From Saccopteryx bilineata (Eukaryota; Chordata; Mammalia; Chiroptera; Emballonuridae), in assembly GCF_036850765.1 (NCBI RefSeq), contig NC_089492.1, positions 97,421,022 through 97,485,021 on the forward strand: 64,000 bases of DNA, in the 5' to 3' direction. Position 1 is the stretch's first letter, and every line of letters starts with the position of its first letter. This document shows, piece by piece, positions 1-12,584 of this stretch. Under the pieces are notes generated by a model. It made no database searches and was not told the origin of the DNA. It saw only the letters and a list, made by a program, of their open reading frames with translations. A program made the translations under genes and the position numbers.

Positions 1-249
1 GTATTGCCCTGAATGCATCTGCCCCTCCCCCGTACTCCCCTCAACACACCTTTTCTCCCTCCTCACAAGGCCCTCCCCCCTTCCCTTCAGAATTATCCCA
101 TCCTATCATCCCCTTTCCCTCTGTCCTCTTTTCCTCTGTTCCCTTTGACCCCTCCTCTGTCTCAATTCCATTCCTCAGTTCACATTGTTCATTGGATTCC
201 TCAGATAAATAAGGTCGTATGATATTTTTCATTCTCTGCCTGGCTTACT

Positions 250-3200
250 TCACTTAACATAATAGTTTCCAGGCCCATCCATGTTGTCGCAAAAGGTAAG
301 ATTTCTTTCTTTTTCATGGCCCCATAGTAATCCATTGTATATGTACCACTGCTTTTTAATCCACTCGTCCACTGACGAACACTTGGGCTATTTCCAGATC
401 TTCACTACTGTGAACAATGCTGCCATAAACAAGGGGGTGCATTTCTTCTTTTGAATCAGTGATATGGTGTTCTTGGGATATATTTCTAAAAGTGGGATGG
501 CTGGGTCAAAGGCAGTTCCATTTTTATTTTTTGAGGAGTATCCATACTGTTTTCCACAGTGGCGGCACCAGTCTGCATTCCCACTAGCAGTGTAGGAGGG
601 TTCCCTTCCTCCACATCCTGGCCAGCACTTATTATCGGTTGTTTTATTAATGCTCGCCATTCTGACTGGTATGAGGTGGTATCTCATTGTGGTTTTAATT
701 TGCATTTCTCTAATGATTAGTGATGTTGAATATTTTTTCATCTGCCTATTGGCCATCTGTATGTCCTCTTTGAAGAAGTGTCTATTCATTTCTTTTGCCC
801 ATTTTTGATTGGATTGTTTATCTTCCTGGTGTTGAGTTTTACAAGTTCTTCATAAATTTTGGTTATTAACCCCTTATCAGATGTATTGTCGAATATGTTC
901 TCCCATTGTGTGGCTTGTCTTTTTATTCTGTTCATATTGTCTTTAGCTGTGCAAAAACTTTTTAGTTTCATATAGTCCCATTTGTTTATCCTGTCTTTGA
1001 TTTCACTTGCCCGTGAAGATAAATCAGCAAATGTATTGCTGCAAGAGATGTCGGAGAGCTTTTGGTCTATGTTTTCTTCTAAGATGTTTATGGTTTCACG
1101 ACTTACATTTAAGACTTTTATCCATTTTGAGTTTATTTTTGTGAATGGTGTAAGTTGGTGGTCTAGTTTCATTTTTTTGCAGGTAGCTGTCCAATTTTCC
1201 CAACACCATTTGTTAAAGAGGCTGTCTTTACTTCATTGTATGCTCTTACCTCCTTTGTCAAATATCAATTGTTCATAAAGTTGTGGGTTTATTTCTGAGT
1301 TCTCTGTTCTGTTCCATTGATCTATATGCCTGTTCTTATGCCAGTACCAAGCTGTTTTGAGTACAATGGCCTTGTAGTATAACTTGATATCAGGAAGTGT
1401 GATACTACCCACTTTATTCTTCTTTTTCAAAATTGCTGAGGCTCTTCATGTTCTTTTTTGGTTCCATTAAATATTTGAAATATGTGTTCTATATCTTTGA
1501 AGTATGTCATTGGTGTTTTAATTGGTATTGCATTGATTTTACAAATTGCTTTGGGTAATATAGATATTTTAATGATGTTTATTCTTTCTATCCATAAACA
1601 CGGTTTGTACCTTCCTTGATTTCTTTTATCAATGTTTTATAGTTTTCCAAACATAAGTCTTTAATCTCTTTGGTTAAATTTACACCTAGGTACTTTATTT
1701 TTTTGTTGTTGTTGCAATAGTGAAGGGGATTGTTTCCTTAATTTCTCTTTCTGAAAGTTTATTGTTGGTGTATAAAAATGCCTCTGATTTCTGAGTACCA
1801 TTTTATATCCTGCCACTTTGTTGAATTTATTTATCAGGTCGAGTGGTTTTTTGACTGAGACTTTCATGTTTTCTATATACAGTATCATATCATCTGCAAA
1901 TAATGATAGTTTTACTTTTTTCCAATTTGGATGCCTTTAATTTCTTCTGCTTATCTGATTGCTGTGGCTAGGACTTCCAGAACTTTGTTGAATAAAAGTG
2001 GTGGAAGGGGACACCCCTGCCTTGTTCTTGATCTTAAGGGGATTGCTTTTAATTTTTGTCCCTTGAGTATGATGTTGGCTGTGGGTTTGTCATAGATGGC
2101 CTTTATCATGTTGAGGTATGTTCCCTATATTTCCACTTTGCTGAGAGTTTTGATCATAAATGGGTGCTGAATTTTATCAAAGCTTTTTCTGCATCTATTG
2201 ATATTATCATGTGGTTTTTCTCCTTTCTTTCCTTATGTGATTGATTTGTGAATATTGTACCAGCCTTGCCTCCCCAGAATAAGTCCTGCTTGGTCATTAT
2301 GTATGATTTTTTTCATATATTGCTGGATCTGATTTGCTAATATTTTGTTGAGGATTTTAACATCTAAATTTATCAGGGATATTGGCCTATAATTTCTTTC
2401 TTTGTGTTGTCTCTGCCTGGTTTTGGAATCAGAATTATGTTCGCCTCATAAAAGGAGCTTAGAAGTCTTCCCTCATCCTGAATTTTTTGAAATAACTTGA
2501 GAAGGATAGGAGTTAGTTCTTCTTTGACTATTTGGTAAAATTCACCTGTGAAGCCATCTGGCCTGGGGCTTTTGCTTGTTGGGAGTTTTTGATAACTGTT
2601 TCAATTTCATTTGTTGTACTTGATCTGTTTAGGTTTTCTGATTCTTCCAGACTGATTTTTGAAAGACTATATGCTTCAAGGAATTTTTCCACTTTACCTA
2701 GGTTATCTAATTTTTTGGCATACAGTTCTTCATAATACTTTCTTACAATCTTTTGTATTTCTGTTGTGTCAGTTGTTATTTCTCCCCTCTCATTTCTAAT
2801 TTTATTTATTTGAGTCCTCTCTCTTTTTTTCTTGGTGAGTCTGGTTAAAGGTTCATCAATCTTGTTTACCCTTTCAAAGAACTAGGTCTTGGTTTCATTG
2901 ATCCTCTGTATTGATTCTTTAGCCTCTATGTTATTTATTTCTGCTCTGATCTTTATTATTTCCTTCCTTCTATTTCCTCTGGGCCTTACTTACTGTTCTT
3001 TTTCTAGGTCTTTTAGATGCAGGGTTAAATTGTTTATTTGAGCTTTTTCTAGCTTCTTAAGGTATGCCTGTAATGCATACCTTAAGTCTCAGGACTGCTT
3101 TTGCTGTGTCCCATATATTTTGAGTTCTTATATTCTCATTACTATTCATTTCTGGGAATATTTTTATTTCTTCTTTTATCTCATTGTTAACTCACTCATT

Positions 3201-4466
3201 ATTTAATAACATGCTATTTAGTTTCCAAGTGTTTATTTTTTAGTTTTTCTGTTGTGGTTGATTTCCTGTTTCATGCCATTGTGATCAGAGAAGATGCTTG
3301 ATATGACATCAATCTTTTTAAATTTGTTGAAAGCCCTTTTGTGCCCTAATATGTGGTCTATTTTAGAGAATGTACCATAAGCACTTGAAAAGAATGTATA
3401 TTCTGCTGCTTTAGGGTGAAAGGTTTCAAAGATATCTATTAAATCTAGTTGATATAGTGTGTCCTTTAAGTCTGCTGTTTCTTTGGTAATTTTCTTTCTT
3501 GAGGATATATCTAATGATGTTAGTGGAGTATTGACATCCCCTAGTATTATAGTATTACTATTTTTTTTATAATAAATTTTTATTAATGGTAATGGGATGA
3601 CATTAATAAATCAGGGTACATATATTCAAAGAAAACATGTCTAGGTTATTTTGTCATTAAATTATGTTGCAAACCCCTCGCCCAAAGTCAGATTGTCCTC
3701 CGCCACCCTCTATCTAGTTCTCTGTGCCCCTCCCCTTCCCCCTAACTCTCTCCCTCCCTCCCTCCCATGTCCTCCCTCCCCCCACCCTTGGTAACCACCA
3801 CAATCTTGTCCATGTCTCTTAGTCTCATTTTTATGTTCCACCAATGTATGGAATCATGTAGTTCTTGTTTTTTTCTGATTTACTTATTTCACTCCTTATA
3901 ATGTTATCAAGATCCCACCATTTTGCTGTAAATGATCTGATGTCATCATTTCTTATGGCTGAGTAGTATTCCATAGTGTATATGTGCCACATCTTCTTTA
4001 TCCAGTCTTCTATTGAAGGGCTTTTTGGTTGTTTCCATGTCTTGGCCTATAGTATTACTATTGATCTCATTCTTTATGTCCATCAAAGTCTGCTTCATAT
4101 ATTTAGGTGATCCCATATTAGCTGCATAGATATTTATAATGGTTATATCATTCTGTTGTATTGTTCCTTTTATCATTATGTAGTGATCTTCTTTATCCTT
4201 TACTATAGCCTTTGTTTTAAAGTCTATTTTGTCAGATATAAGTATTACTACCCAAGTTTTTTTTTCATTTCTATTTGCATGAAATATTTTTTTCAACTAT
4301 TTACTTTCAGTCTATGTGTATCTTTTGTTTTGAGGTGTGTCTCTTGTAGATAGCATATGTATGGGTCCTGTTTTCTTATCCACACAGCTACCCTATGTCT
4401 ATTGATTGGATTATTTAATCCATTTACATTTAAGGTTATTATTGATATGTAGTTGTTTATTGCCAT
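250..4466 (-). pseudogene. Degraded L1 ORF2 (endonuclease/reverse transcriptase) of the old element
   Basis: This is the ORF2 relic of the old L1. The ancestral start is taken as the ATG at 4466-4464, by alignment with the ORF2 start of the young copy at 12089. Open pieces survive at about 388-789, 786-1172, 1233-1430 and 1661-1888, separated by frameshifts and stops. The 3946-4296 piece keeps part of the endonuclease domain (KGTIQQ...NIYAAN), which is useful because it shows the residues missing from the young copies. That open frame runs into the nested L1 tail at 4047 and is chimeric there. No functional protein is possible. In an intact L1 this protein nicks DNA and reverse-transcribes L1 RNA. 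The 3' limit is approximate. Confidence 0.85.
3563..4047 (-). mobile_element. 5'-truncated L1 3' end nested in the old L1
   Basis: About 485 bp of L1 3' UTR and ORF2 end, minus strand, resembling the young copies (block 'gacattaataaatcagg' beside a T-rich tail). It is flanked by perfect 15-bp direct repeats, 'tatagtattactatt', at 3548-3562 and 4048-4062, so both boundaries are exact. It splits the old L1 endonuclease region and postdates that element. Confidence 0.93.
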
Positions 4467-4499
4467 TTTATTTTTTAAAGTTATATATTCCTCATTTAC

Positions 4500-5445
4500 T
4501 ATATTCTTTCCCCCATTGTTCTGTTTACAACAGGCCCCTTAACATTTCTGGCAGCACTGGTTTGGATGTAATGAATTCCTTGAGTTTTCTTTTTTTTGTC
4601 TGGGTAGCTTTTTATTTCTTCTTCAATTTTAAATGATAGCCTTGCTGGTAAAGAAGTCTTGGTTGTAGGCTCTTTTTCTGCATTACTTTGAATATTTCTT
4701 GCCATTTCCTTCTGGCCTCAAGTGTTTCTGTTGAGAACTCAGATATCATCCTTATGTGGGCTGTTTTGTAGGTGATTGACTTTTTTTTTCCTTGCAGCTT
4801 TTAGTATATTTTCTTTAAGTCTTAGCTTTGGTGTTTCAATTATGATGTGGCTTGGTGTAGATTTCTTTAGGTTTCTCTTTAATAGAATTTGCTGAGCTTC
4901 TTGAACTTGTGTGACTTTTTCCTGCATCAATTTAGGGAAGTTTTCAGCTATGATTTTTTTGAACAGGCTGTCTATCCCTTGTTCTTTCTCTTCTTCTTCT
5001 TCAGGAACCCTTATGATGCAGATGTTGTTTTTTTTTAGGTTGTCACAGAACTCTCTTAGAGTTTTCTCAGACTTTTTGAGCCTCTTTTCTTTTTGCTGGT
5101 CCACTTCCATGTTTTCCTTTATCTTGTCTTCTACATTGCTGATTCGATCTCTGCTATACCCAGCCTGCTTTTAATTCCTTCTAGTCTAGTCTTCATTTCT
5201 GATATTGTATTTGTGATTTCTGACTGGTTCTTCCTTATTATTTCAATGTCCTTTTTGATTCTTGTTATCTCTTTATTTAGGTGCTCATTGTGTCCATCCA
5301 TTGTTGCTCTAAGATCTTAGAGCATTCTAATAATTATTATTTTAAACTCTGCATCCAGTAGTTTGGTTATTTCCATCTCACTCAGTTCTTTTTCTGGGTG
5401 TTTCTCCCTTTGTTTCATTTGGATTGCATTTCTTTGTCTTCCCAT
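4500..5445 (-). pseudogene. Degraded L1 ORF1 of the old element
   Basis: This is an ORF1 relic, whose family product is the L1 RNA-binding chaperone. The ancestral start is inferred at 5445 (ATG followed by GRQRNA-like codons). The best preserved part, 4739-5110, encodes a coiled-coil end followed by an RNA-recognition-like segment (NNICIIRVPEEE, then FPKLM), matching NNIRIIGISEGEE and FPSLW of the young ORF1. A further piece at 4499-4705 corresponds to the C-terminal domain. An in-frame stop near 5318 and later frame changes make it non-functional. Alternative open frames here are chance products. Confidence 0.8.
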
Positions 5446-7712
5446 TTAATCTGTATATACACTCCTTGTTTGGATGTGTTGTTTGTGAAGCTAGCTATGT
5501 CTAGGGTTGATCTTGTATGCCTCCAATTTTCAGTTGTGTTATTTCTAGGTCTTCTTTGGTTGACATCAGCTGTTGTTTGTAATCGCTATGTGCTACTTAT
5601 CTGCTATCACTGTTCTTTTTTCTCTTTGTGTTGGTGTTTTCTATGTCTTAGCTGGTCAGGTGTGAAGAGCCTTTTTTAAAGCTTCCACTCTAACAAGGGT
5701 TGTTAGTTCCTGAACTGATGCTTTCCATATCTGGCCACTGGATGTGCCTTCCCTGGGCCCTGGACCTTTCTGTCCAGGGCCTGGTGCAGATCCGTGGGGT
5801 TCACTGCCTATGACTGGCTCTTATCAACCTTTTTGGAGCTACAAGTGATCCAGATCTTGTGGCTGCTTCTGTTGGACCCAGGTGTCATTGTAAATATCAT
5901 CTGCATTCCTAGGCTTGCTTTATCTATTCTTGGCCTGGGGGGAAGTTCCTTTAAAAGTTCAAGTTCCAAAAATAAATAAATAAATAAAAGTTCAAGTTGC
6001 CCTGAGATCCACTTTCTGTTGCCTCTTTTTGCTGGCTACTTGTGGGCTCAGTACTGTAAATCAGTAATTAGGTATGGTATTGTATGTTGCCTACTCCTTA
6101 GCCTCAGGTGTCATTCTATCCAGAGTTTTTATTTATTTTATTTTATTTTGTTTTTTTCTTCTTTTTCATCTCTCAGTAGGGTGTAGTCACAAGGGGCCAG
6201 TGGTTGTGGCCCCTCTACTCCCATTGTGTGGTCTGTCCACTGGACCGAAACTGCTGTTGCTGCCTGGGGCATTTGGGCTCAGGTGCTGCTGATGTCAACC
6301 CGCCACTGCAGCCTCTGCTGATACGGGAGGGTTTGCGTGTGCCCACATGTGCCTGTTTTGACTGCTTCCATGGCCAGCCCTGCCTCTGCTGCCGCTGACA
6401 GCCAGTCTGTACCATGGACTAGTTTGCACAGTCTTGAGCCTCTGCAGCATCTGCCGTGGGCCTGATGGGTGGGCTTGTGCATGCCCACTCAAACTGCTTC
6501 CGGGGCTTCTTTGGCCTCCACTGTTGCAGAGGGCTGATCCGCATTACTGGGGGGCTTTGCGCATTGGCTCAGGCCTTGTCAGCAGGTGCTGCAGCCCCCA
6601 CCTCCACGGCGGGACTTGTGTATGCCTGCTTGGTCCAACCCTGAGGTCGCCTGGCTTCCACTGCTGCTGAGGGCATGCCCGCACCACCCACAGATTTGTG
6701 TGCTGGCCCAGACCTCTGCAGTGGCCGCAACGACTTCCACCCTTGCTGGTGGGCTCTCCTGTGCTCACAGGGACCCCTCTCTGCTGTTGCTTGGGCCTCT
6801 ATACCAGCCAAGGGTGGGCTCATGCTACAAGCAGAACTGTGTGTGTGAGTCCAGATCTCTGCAGTTCCCACCTCCACGGGCAGGACCCCTCTCACAAGCT
6901 TGGACTGCCCTGGTCTCACAGCCATGTCCTGGCTTCCCTAGCCATGCCCTGCCGTCTCCGGCCCACCCTCCCCTGGCGAGCACTCAGCAGCACACAGGTG
7001 GTGTAGCTTAGACCTCTGCACTCCCTATTTGTGTCCCTAATGTGCTGCCTGCCTCTAAGCAACTCTTTGTTCTAAGTGGGGCAGGTAAGCCTCTGGTGGA
7101 TGGGGTAATTTTTCTCTTTTGCTGGTGATGCTGTTCCCAGGAAAAATGTTTAATTTAGATTTGGGGAGTGACTTAGCCCAAGGGTTAGGGTGTCCATCCC
7201 TCAAAGTGTCTCCCCCTGTGCCTCCGAGACCACTCTCTCCCCTGGGAACTCCAGTTCTCCAAGTGCTCCCCACTCCTGAAGCTCTGGAAAAGTGGCTGTG
7301 AGTGAGGCTGTCTCTGCAGTCCCTTTAATACGAAGCCTGTGTTTGAGAGTTCTGCCTCCTTTTCTCAAAAAATATCTAGGCTCCTTTCTCAACCAAATAT
7401 ATTCCATAAGCCCCTTCCAAGCTCCCGGGCTCTGGGCTGGGATTCCTGTTTTGGGTCTGAGGATCCACAACTTGCTGGGCAACCCTTCCCCTCACGTGAC
7501 TCTCTCCTGGCTGCCGCTCGCTCCCGGGTCTCTGCCTTTCCTACCAGTCTCAGTGTGGGTTTTTTGGTGGTCCTTGGCTGTAGAATCCTTTTATTTTAGT
7601 CTAAAGTTGGTCTTTCATGATGATTGTTCTCACAATTAAGTTGTAATCCACTTTGGTTCTGGGAAGTGGGAGTTGGAGCGTCGCCTACTCTGTGGCCATC
7701 TTGTCTCTCCTT
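5446..7712 (-). promoter_or_regulatory. 5' UTR/promoter region of the old L1
   Basis: About 2.3 kb lies between the ORF1 start and the L1 5' end. From about 6180 to 7550 it is markedly GC-rich for this window, with loosely repeated CTGCTGC/GGGCTC-type phrases but no clean tandem period that I could set. A YY1-like core, AAGATGGCC on the minus strand (7695-7702 region), sits within about 15 bp of the 5' end, as in other mammalian L1 promoters. Several short open frames here on both strands are not credible genes. Confidence 0.65.
5953..5998. repeat. Tiny A-rich insertion flanked by a 13-bp direct repeat
   Basis: The 13-mer 'aaaagttcaagtt' occurs at 5953-5965 and again at 5986-5998. The 20 bases between (5966-5985) are 'cc' plus an (AAAT)n run. 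This is the structure of a retrotransposon tail with almost no body, inserted with its own TSD into the old L1 5' UTR. Replication slippage is an alternative. Confidence 0.6.
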
Positions 7713-8002
7713 AAGTGACATCTTAATAGCAAATTTTCAAGTAGATTTAAAAAAGAACTTGGATAAAAATTGCCCCCACTACTTTTAAACCCATATGATG
7801 ATGAATAAATGTCAAAACATACAGTATTGCTCCAGGAAATATAACAGTTGAAGGTCTTCCAAACATTTCATGAAAACTGGAAATCAAAAACTAAGAAGTT
7901 TTCCAAATTTTCAAGTTGTCAAACTCTAAACTTGCAAGTAGTTTTACAATTATTAAAGACAAACTGAGGATTGCTAAATATTACACTTAAAGTCCTCACG
8001 TA
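7713..8002. other. Spacer between two L1s, nothing recognised
   Basis: AT-rich DNA without a credible open frame or a repeat I recognise. It separates the 5' end of the old L1 from the TSD of young L1 copy A. Confidence 0.6.
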
Positions 8003-8017
8003 TTTTTGATATATTTA
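8003..8017. repeat. Left TSD of young L1 copy A
   Basis: 'tttttgatatattta', identical to 15827-15841. On the L1 sense strand the cut lies at a TTTT/AAA-type site, as expected for the L1 endonuclease. Confidence 0.9.
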
Positions 8018-8278
8018 TTTATTTATTTATTTATTTTTATTTTATAATTTTTTTTTAATGGGGTGACATCAATAAATCAGGATACATATATTCAAAGATA
8101 ACAAGTCCAGGTTATCTTGTCATTCAATTATGTTGCATACCCACCACCCAAAGTCAGATTGTCCTCTGTCACCTTCTATCTTGTTTTCTTTGTGCCTCTC
8201 CCCACCCCCTATCCCTCTCCCATTCCCCCCTCCCCCCCGTAACCACCACACTCTTATCAATGTCTCTTAGTTTCACTA

Positions 8279-11200
8279 TTATGTCCCACCTACGTATGAA
8301 ATAATACAGTTCCTGTTTTTTTCTGATTTACTTATTTCGCTTCGTATCATGTTATCAAGATCCCACCATTTTTCTGTAAATGTTCCGATGTCATCATTTC
8401 TTATGGCTGAGTAGTATTCCATAGTGTATATGTGCCACATCTTCTTTATCCAGTCACCTATTGATGGGCTTTTTGGTTGCTTCCATGTCCTGGCCACTGT
8501 GAACAATGCTGCAATAAACATGGGGCTGCATGTGTCTTTACGTATCAATGTTTCTGAGTTTTGGGGATATATACCCAGTAGAGGGATTGCTGGGTCATAA
8601 GGTAGTTCTATTTGCAGTTTTTTGAGGAACCACCATACTTTCTTCCATAATGGTTGTACTACTTTACATTCCCACCAACAGTGGATGAGGGTTCCTTTTT
8701 CTCCACAGCCTCTCCAACATTTGCTATTACCTGACTTGCTAATAACAGCTAATCGAACAGGTGTGAGGTGGTATCTCATTGCCGTTTTGATTTGCATTTC
8801 TCTAATAGCTAAAGAAGATGAGCATCTTTTCATATACCTGTTGGCCATTTGTATTTCTTCCTGGGAGAAGTGTCTATTCATATCCTCTTCCCATTTTTTT
8901 ATTGGATTGTTTGTTTGTTTGTTGTTGAGTTTTATGAGTTCTTTGTATATTTTGGATATTAAGCCCTTATCTGAGCTGTTGTTTGAAAATATCATTTCCC
9001 ATTTAGTTGGCTTTCTGTTTATTTTGTTATCAGTTTCTCTTGCTGAGCAAAAACTTCTTAGTCTGATGTAGTCCCATTCATTAATTTTTGCCTTCACTTC
9101 TTTTGCCATTGGAGTCAAATTCATAAAATGCTCTTTAAAACCCAGGTCCATGAGTTGAGTACCTATGTCTTCTTCTATGTACTTAATTGTTTCAGGTCTT
9201 ATGTTTAGATCTTTGATCCATTTTGAGTTAATTTTTGTACAGGGGGAGAGACTGTAGTCCAGTTTCATTCTTTTGCATGTGGCTTTCCAGTTTTCCCAGC
9301 ACCATTTATTGAAGAGGCTTTCTTTTCTCCATTGTGTGTTGTTGGCCCCTTTATCAAAAATTATTTGACTATATATATGTGGTTTTATTTCTGGACTTTC
9401 TATTCTGTTCCATTGGTCTGAGTGTCTATTTTTCTGCCAATACCATGCTGTTTTGATTGTCGTGGCCCTATAATAGAGTTTGAAGTCAGGTATTGTTATG
9501 CCCCCAGCTTCATTCTTTTTCTTTAGGATTGCTTTGGCTATTCGGGGTTTTTTATACTTCCATATAAATCTGATGATTTTTTGCTCTATTTCTTTAAAAA
9601 ATGTCATTGGAAGTTTGATGGGAATTGCATTAAATTTGTATATTGCTTTGGGTAATATAGCCATCTGGATTATATTTATTCTTCCTAGCCAAGAACAAGG
9701 TATATTCTTCCATCTCATTATATCTTTTTCGATTTCCCTTAACAATGGTTTATAGTTTTCATTATATAAGTCCTTTACATTCTTAGTTATGTTTATTCCT
9801 AAGTATTTTATTTTTTTTGTTGCAATCGTGAAGGGGATTATTCTTTTGAGTTCCTTCTCAGTTGTTTCATTGTTGGCATATAGAAAGGCTATTGACTTCT
9901 GTATGTTAATTTTGTATCCTGTGACCTTACTGTATTGGCTTATTGTTTCTAGTAGTCTTTTTGTGGATTCTTTGGGGTTTTCGATGTATAGGATCATATC
10001 ATCTGCAAAAAGTGATACCTTTACTTCTTCTTTTCTGATATGGATGCCTTTTATTTCTTTGTCTTGTCTGATTGCTCTGGCTAGAACCTCTAGTACCACA
10101 TTAAATAAGAGTGGAGAGAGTGGACAACCCTGTCTTGTTCCTGATTTAAGGGGGAAAGCCTTCAGTTTAGTGCCATTTAATATGATGTTAGCTGATGGTT
10201 TATCATATATGGCCTTTATCATGTTGAGATATTTTCCTTCTATATCCATTTTGTTGAGAGTCTTAAACATAAAATTGTGTTGTATTTTATCGAAAGCCTT
10301 TTCTGCGTCTATTGATAAGATCATGTGGTTTTTGTTCTTTGTTTTGTTGATATGGTGTATTACGTTAACCGTTTTGCGTATGTTGAACCATCCTTGAGAT
10401 TCTGGGATGAATCCCACTTGATCATGATGTATTATTTTTTTAATATGTTGTTGTATTTGATTTGCTAGTATTTTGTTTAGTATTTTAGCATCTGTATTCA
10501 TTAGAGATATTGGTCTGTAGTTTTCTTTTTTTGTGCCATCCTTGCCTGGTTTTGGTATGAGGGTTATGTTGGCCTCATAAAATGTGTTTGGAAGTATTGC
10601 TTCTTCTTCAATTTTTTGGAAGACTTTGAGTAGAATAGGAACCAAGTCTTCTTTGAATGTTTGATAAAATTTGCTGGTATAGCCGTCAGGGCTTGGACTT
10701 TTATTTTTGGGGAGGTTTTTAATGGTTTTTTCTATTTCTTCTCTACTGATAGGTCTGTTTAGGCTTTCTGCTTCTTCTTGACTCAGTCTAGGAAGGTTGT
10801 ATTTTTCTAGGAATTTATCCATTTCTTCTAGGTTGTTGAATTTAGTGGCATAAAGTTTTTCATAGTATTCTACAATAATTCTTTGTATATCTACGGTGTC
10901 CGTGGTGATTTCTCCTCTTTCATTTTGGATTTTGTTTATATGAGTTCTTTCTCTTTTTTCCTTGGTAAGTCTTGCCAAGGGTTTGTCAATTTTGTTGATC
11001 TTTTCAAAGAACCAGCTCCTTGTTCTATTAATTTTTTCTATAGTTTTTCTGTTCTCTAATTCATTTATTTCTGCTCTGATTTTTATTATCTCCTTTCTTC
11101 GGCTGGTTTTGGGTTGTCTTTGTTCTTCTTTTTCTAGTTCCTTAAGGTGGGAAGTTAAGTGGTTCACTTGGACTCTCTCTTGTTTGTTCATATATGCCTG

Positions 11201-12089
11201 AAGCGATATGAACTTCCCTCTTATCACTGCTTTTGCTGCATCCCATAGATTCTGATATGTCGTATTGTCATTTTCATTAGTCTGTATATATCTTTTGATC
11301 TCTGCACTTATTTCTTCTTTGACCCATTCATTTTTTAAAAGTATGTTGTTTAGTTTCCACATTTTTGTGGGATTTTTTTCCTCTTTTTTGCGGTTGAATT
11401 CTAGTTTCAAGGCTTTATGATCAGAAAATATGCTTGGGACAACTTCAATTTTTCTGAATTTGCTGATGTTGTTTTTGTGGCCCAACATATGGTCAATTCT
11501 TGAGAATGATCCATGTACACTGGAGAAAAATGTATACTCAGTCACTTTGGGATGAAATATCCTGTAGATGTCTATCATATGTAGGTGCTCTAGTGTTTTG
11601 TTTAAGGCCACTATGTCTTTGTTGATTCTCTGTTTGGATGACCGATCTAGAGCCGTCAGCGGTGTACTGAGGTCTCCAAGTATGATTGTATTTTTGTCAG
11701 TTTTTGTTTTAAGATCAATAAGTAGCTGTCTTATATATTTTGGTGCTCCTTGGTTTGGTGCATATATATTAAGAATTCAGTGTCCCCTTAGCCATTATGA
11801 AATGGCCATTTTTGTCTCTGAGTACTTTTCCTGTCTTGTAGTCAGCATTATCCGATATGAGTATTGCTACACCTGCTTTTTTTTGGATGTTATTTGCTTG
11901 GAGTATTGTTTTCCAGCCTTTCACTTTGAATTTGTTTTTATCCTTGTTACTTAGATGAGTTTCCTGTAGGCAGCATACAGTTGGATTTTCTTTTTTAATC
12001 CATTCTGCTACTCTGTGCCTTTTTATTGGTGAGTTTAATCCGTTTACATTTAGTGTAATTATTGATACTTGTGAGTTCCCTATTGCCAT
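8279..12089 (-). pseudogene. L1 ORF2 of copy A, endonuclease frame broken, reverse transcriptase open
   Basis: ORF2 of L1 combines an APE-type endonuclease, a reverse transcriptase and a C-terminal Cys-rich segment. The start at 12089 gives 106 codons holding the first endonuclease motifs (LNVNGLN and QETHL) and stops at 11769. The frame then resumes one base over and runs open to the stop at 8279; its first ATG is at 11611 (1110 residues from there). The second part holds the remaining endonuclease residues (GDLNTP, SDH), the reverse-transcriptase FADD at 10009-9998 and a CWRGCG...HCWWEC zinc-knuckle-like cluster near the C-terminus. Compared with the old L1 here, about 17 nt are missing at the junction, which explains the frame change. 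The same junction occurs in copy B. Unbroken length would be about 1275 residues, the usual L1 size. Confidence 0.93.
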
Positions 12090-12584
12090 TTTATATCTTG
12101 CTTTCTGTTAGTTTTGTGTCTTGTTTGATCCTTCTCTTTCGTTTTTCTATCTTTTGTTTTTATTTGGTTGTATTCCATACATCTTTCCTCTGTTGCTATC
12201 TTTTTTATCTCATGTGCTTCTGTGGTGGTTTTTTCAATGGTGGTTACCTTTGAGTAATGAAAAGGGTCCCTACCCTGTTCATTGTAGCGAACTATTTTGT
12301 GAGTACTTTTGCACTCCATCGTCCTTTGCTACTGTTAATCTCCATCTTCTCCCCCTCTTTCTTTTTGTTGTTGTCACAGTTTAAATTTGGTTTTATTGTG
12401 TTCTTCTTGGAGCTTTTACTTGTGGCTCTGTTTTTTTTTTGTTCTTTGTATCTGATTGGAGAACCCCCTTTAGTAATTCCTGGAGTGGGGGTTTTCTGAT
12501 GATAAATTCCCTCATCTTTTCTGTATCTGTTAATGTTTTTATTTCTCCTTCATATTTGAAGGATAGCTTTGATGGGTATAGTAT

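Larger units (their letters stand above)
1..7712 (-). mobile_element. Old near full-length LINE-1, 3' end cut by the window edge
   Basis: Read on the minus strand, this is a LINE-1 in the usual order: GC-rich 5' UTR (about 7712-5446), ORF1 remnant, ORF2 remnant, then 3' UTR running off base 1. Translated pieces match the same stretches of the younger L1s in this window, for example the AALFTV stretch near the ORF2 C-terminus. Many frameshifts and stops mark it as old. The 3' UTR lacks the 'ggggtgacatcaataaatc' block of the young copies, so it belongs to another subfamily. The 5' end is placed just beyond a YY1-like motif near 7700, after which the sequence becomes AT-rich and unrelated. The left TSD is outside the window. 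A younger L1 tail is nested at 3563-4047. Confidence 0.9.

Noticed and set aside
3946..4296. 116-codon frame on the minus strand
   Set aside because: Chimera of old L1 ORF2 and the nested L1 tail.
6204..7011. Several overlapping frames of 65-141 codons on both strands
   Set aside because: GC-rich L1 5' UTR; low-stop composition, no homology or shared family pattern.
8622..9071. 149-codon frame opposite L1 ORF2, with its twin at 58379-58828
   Set aside because: Antisense shadow of ORF2.
9789..10397. 202-codon open frame on the plus strand, and its twin at 57053-57661 on the minus strand
   Set aside because: Exact antisense of the L1 ORF2 reverse-transcriptase region; it persists in both copies only because the sense frame is open.
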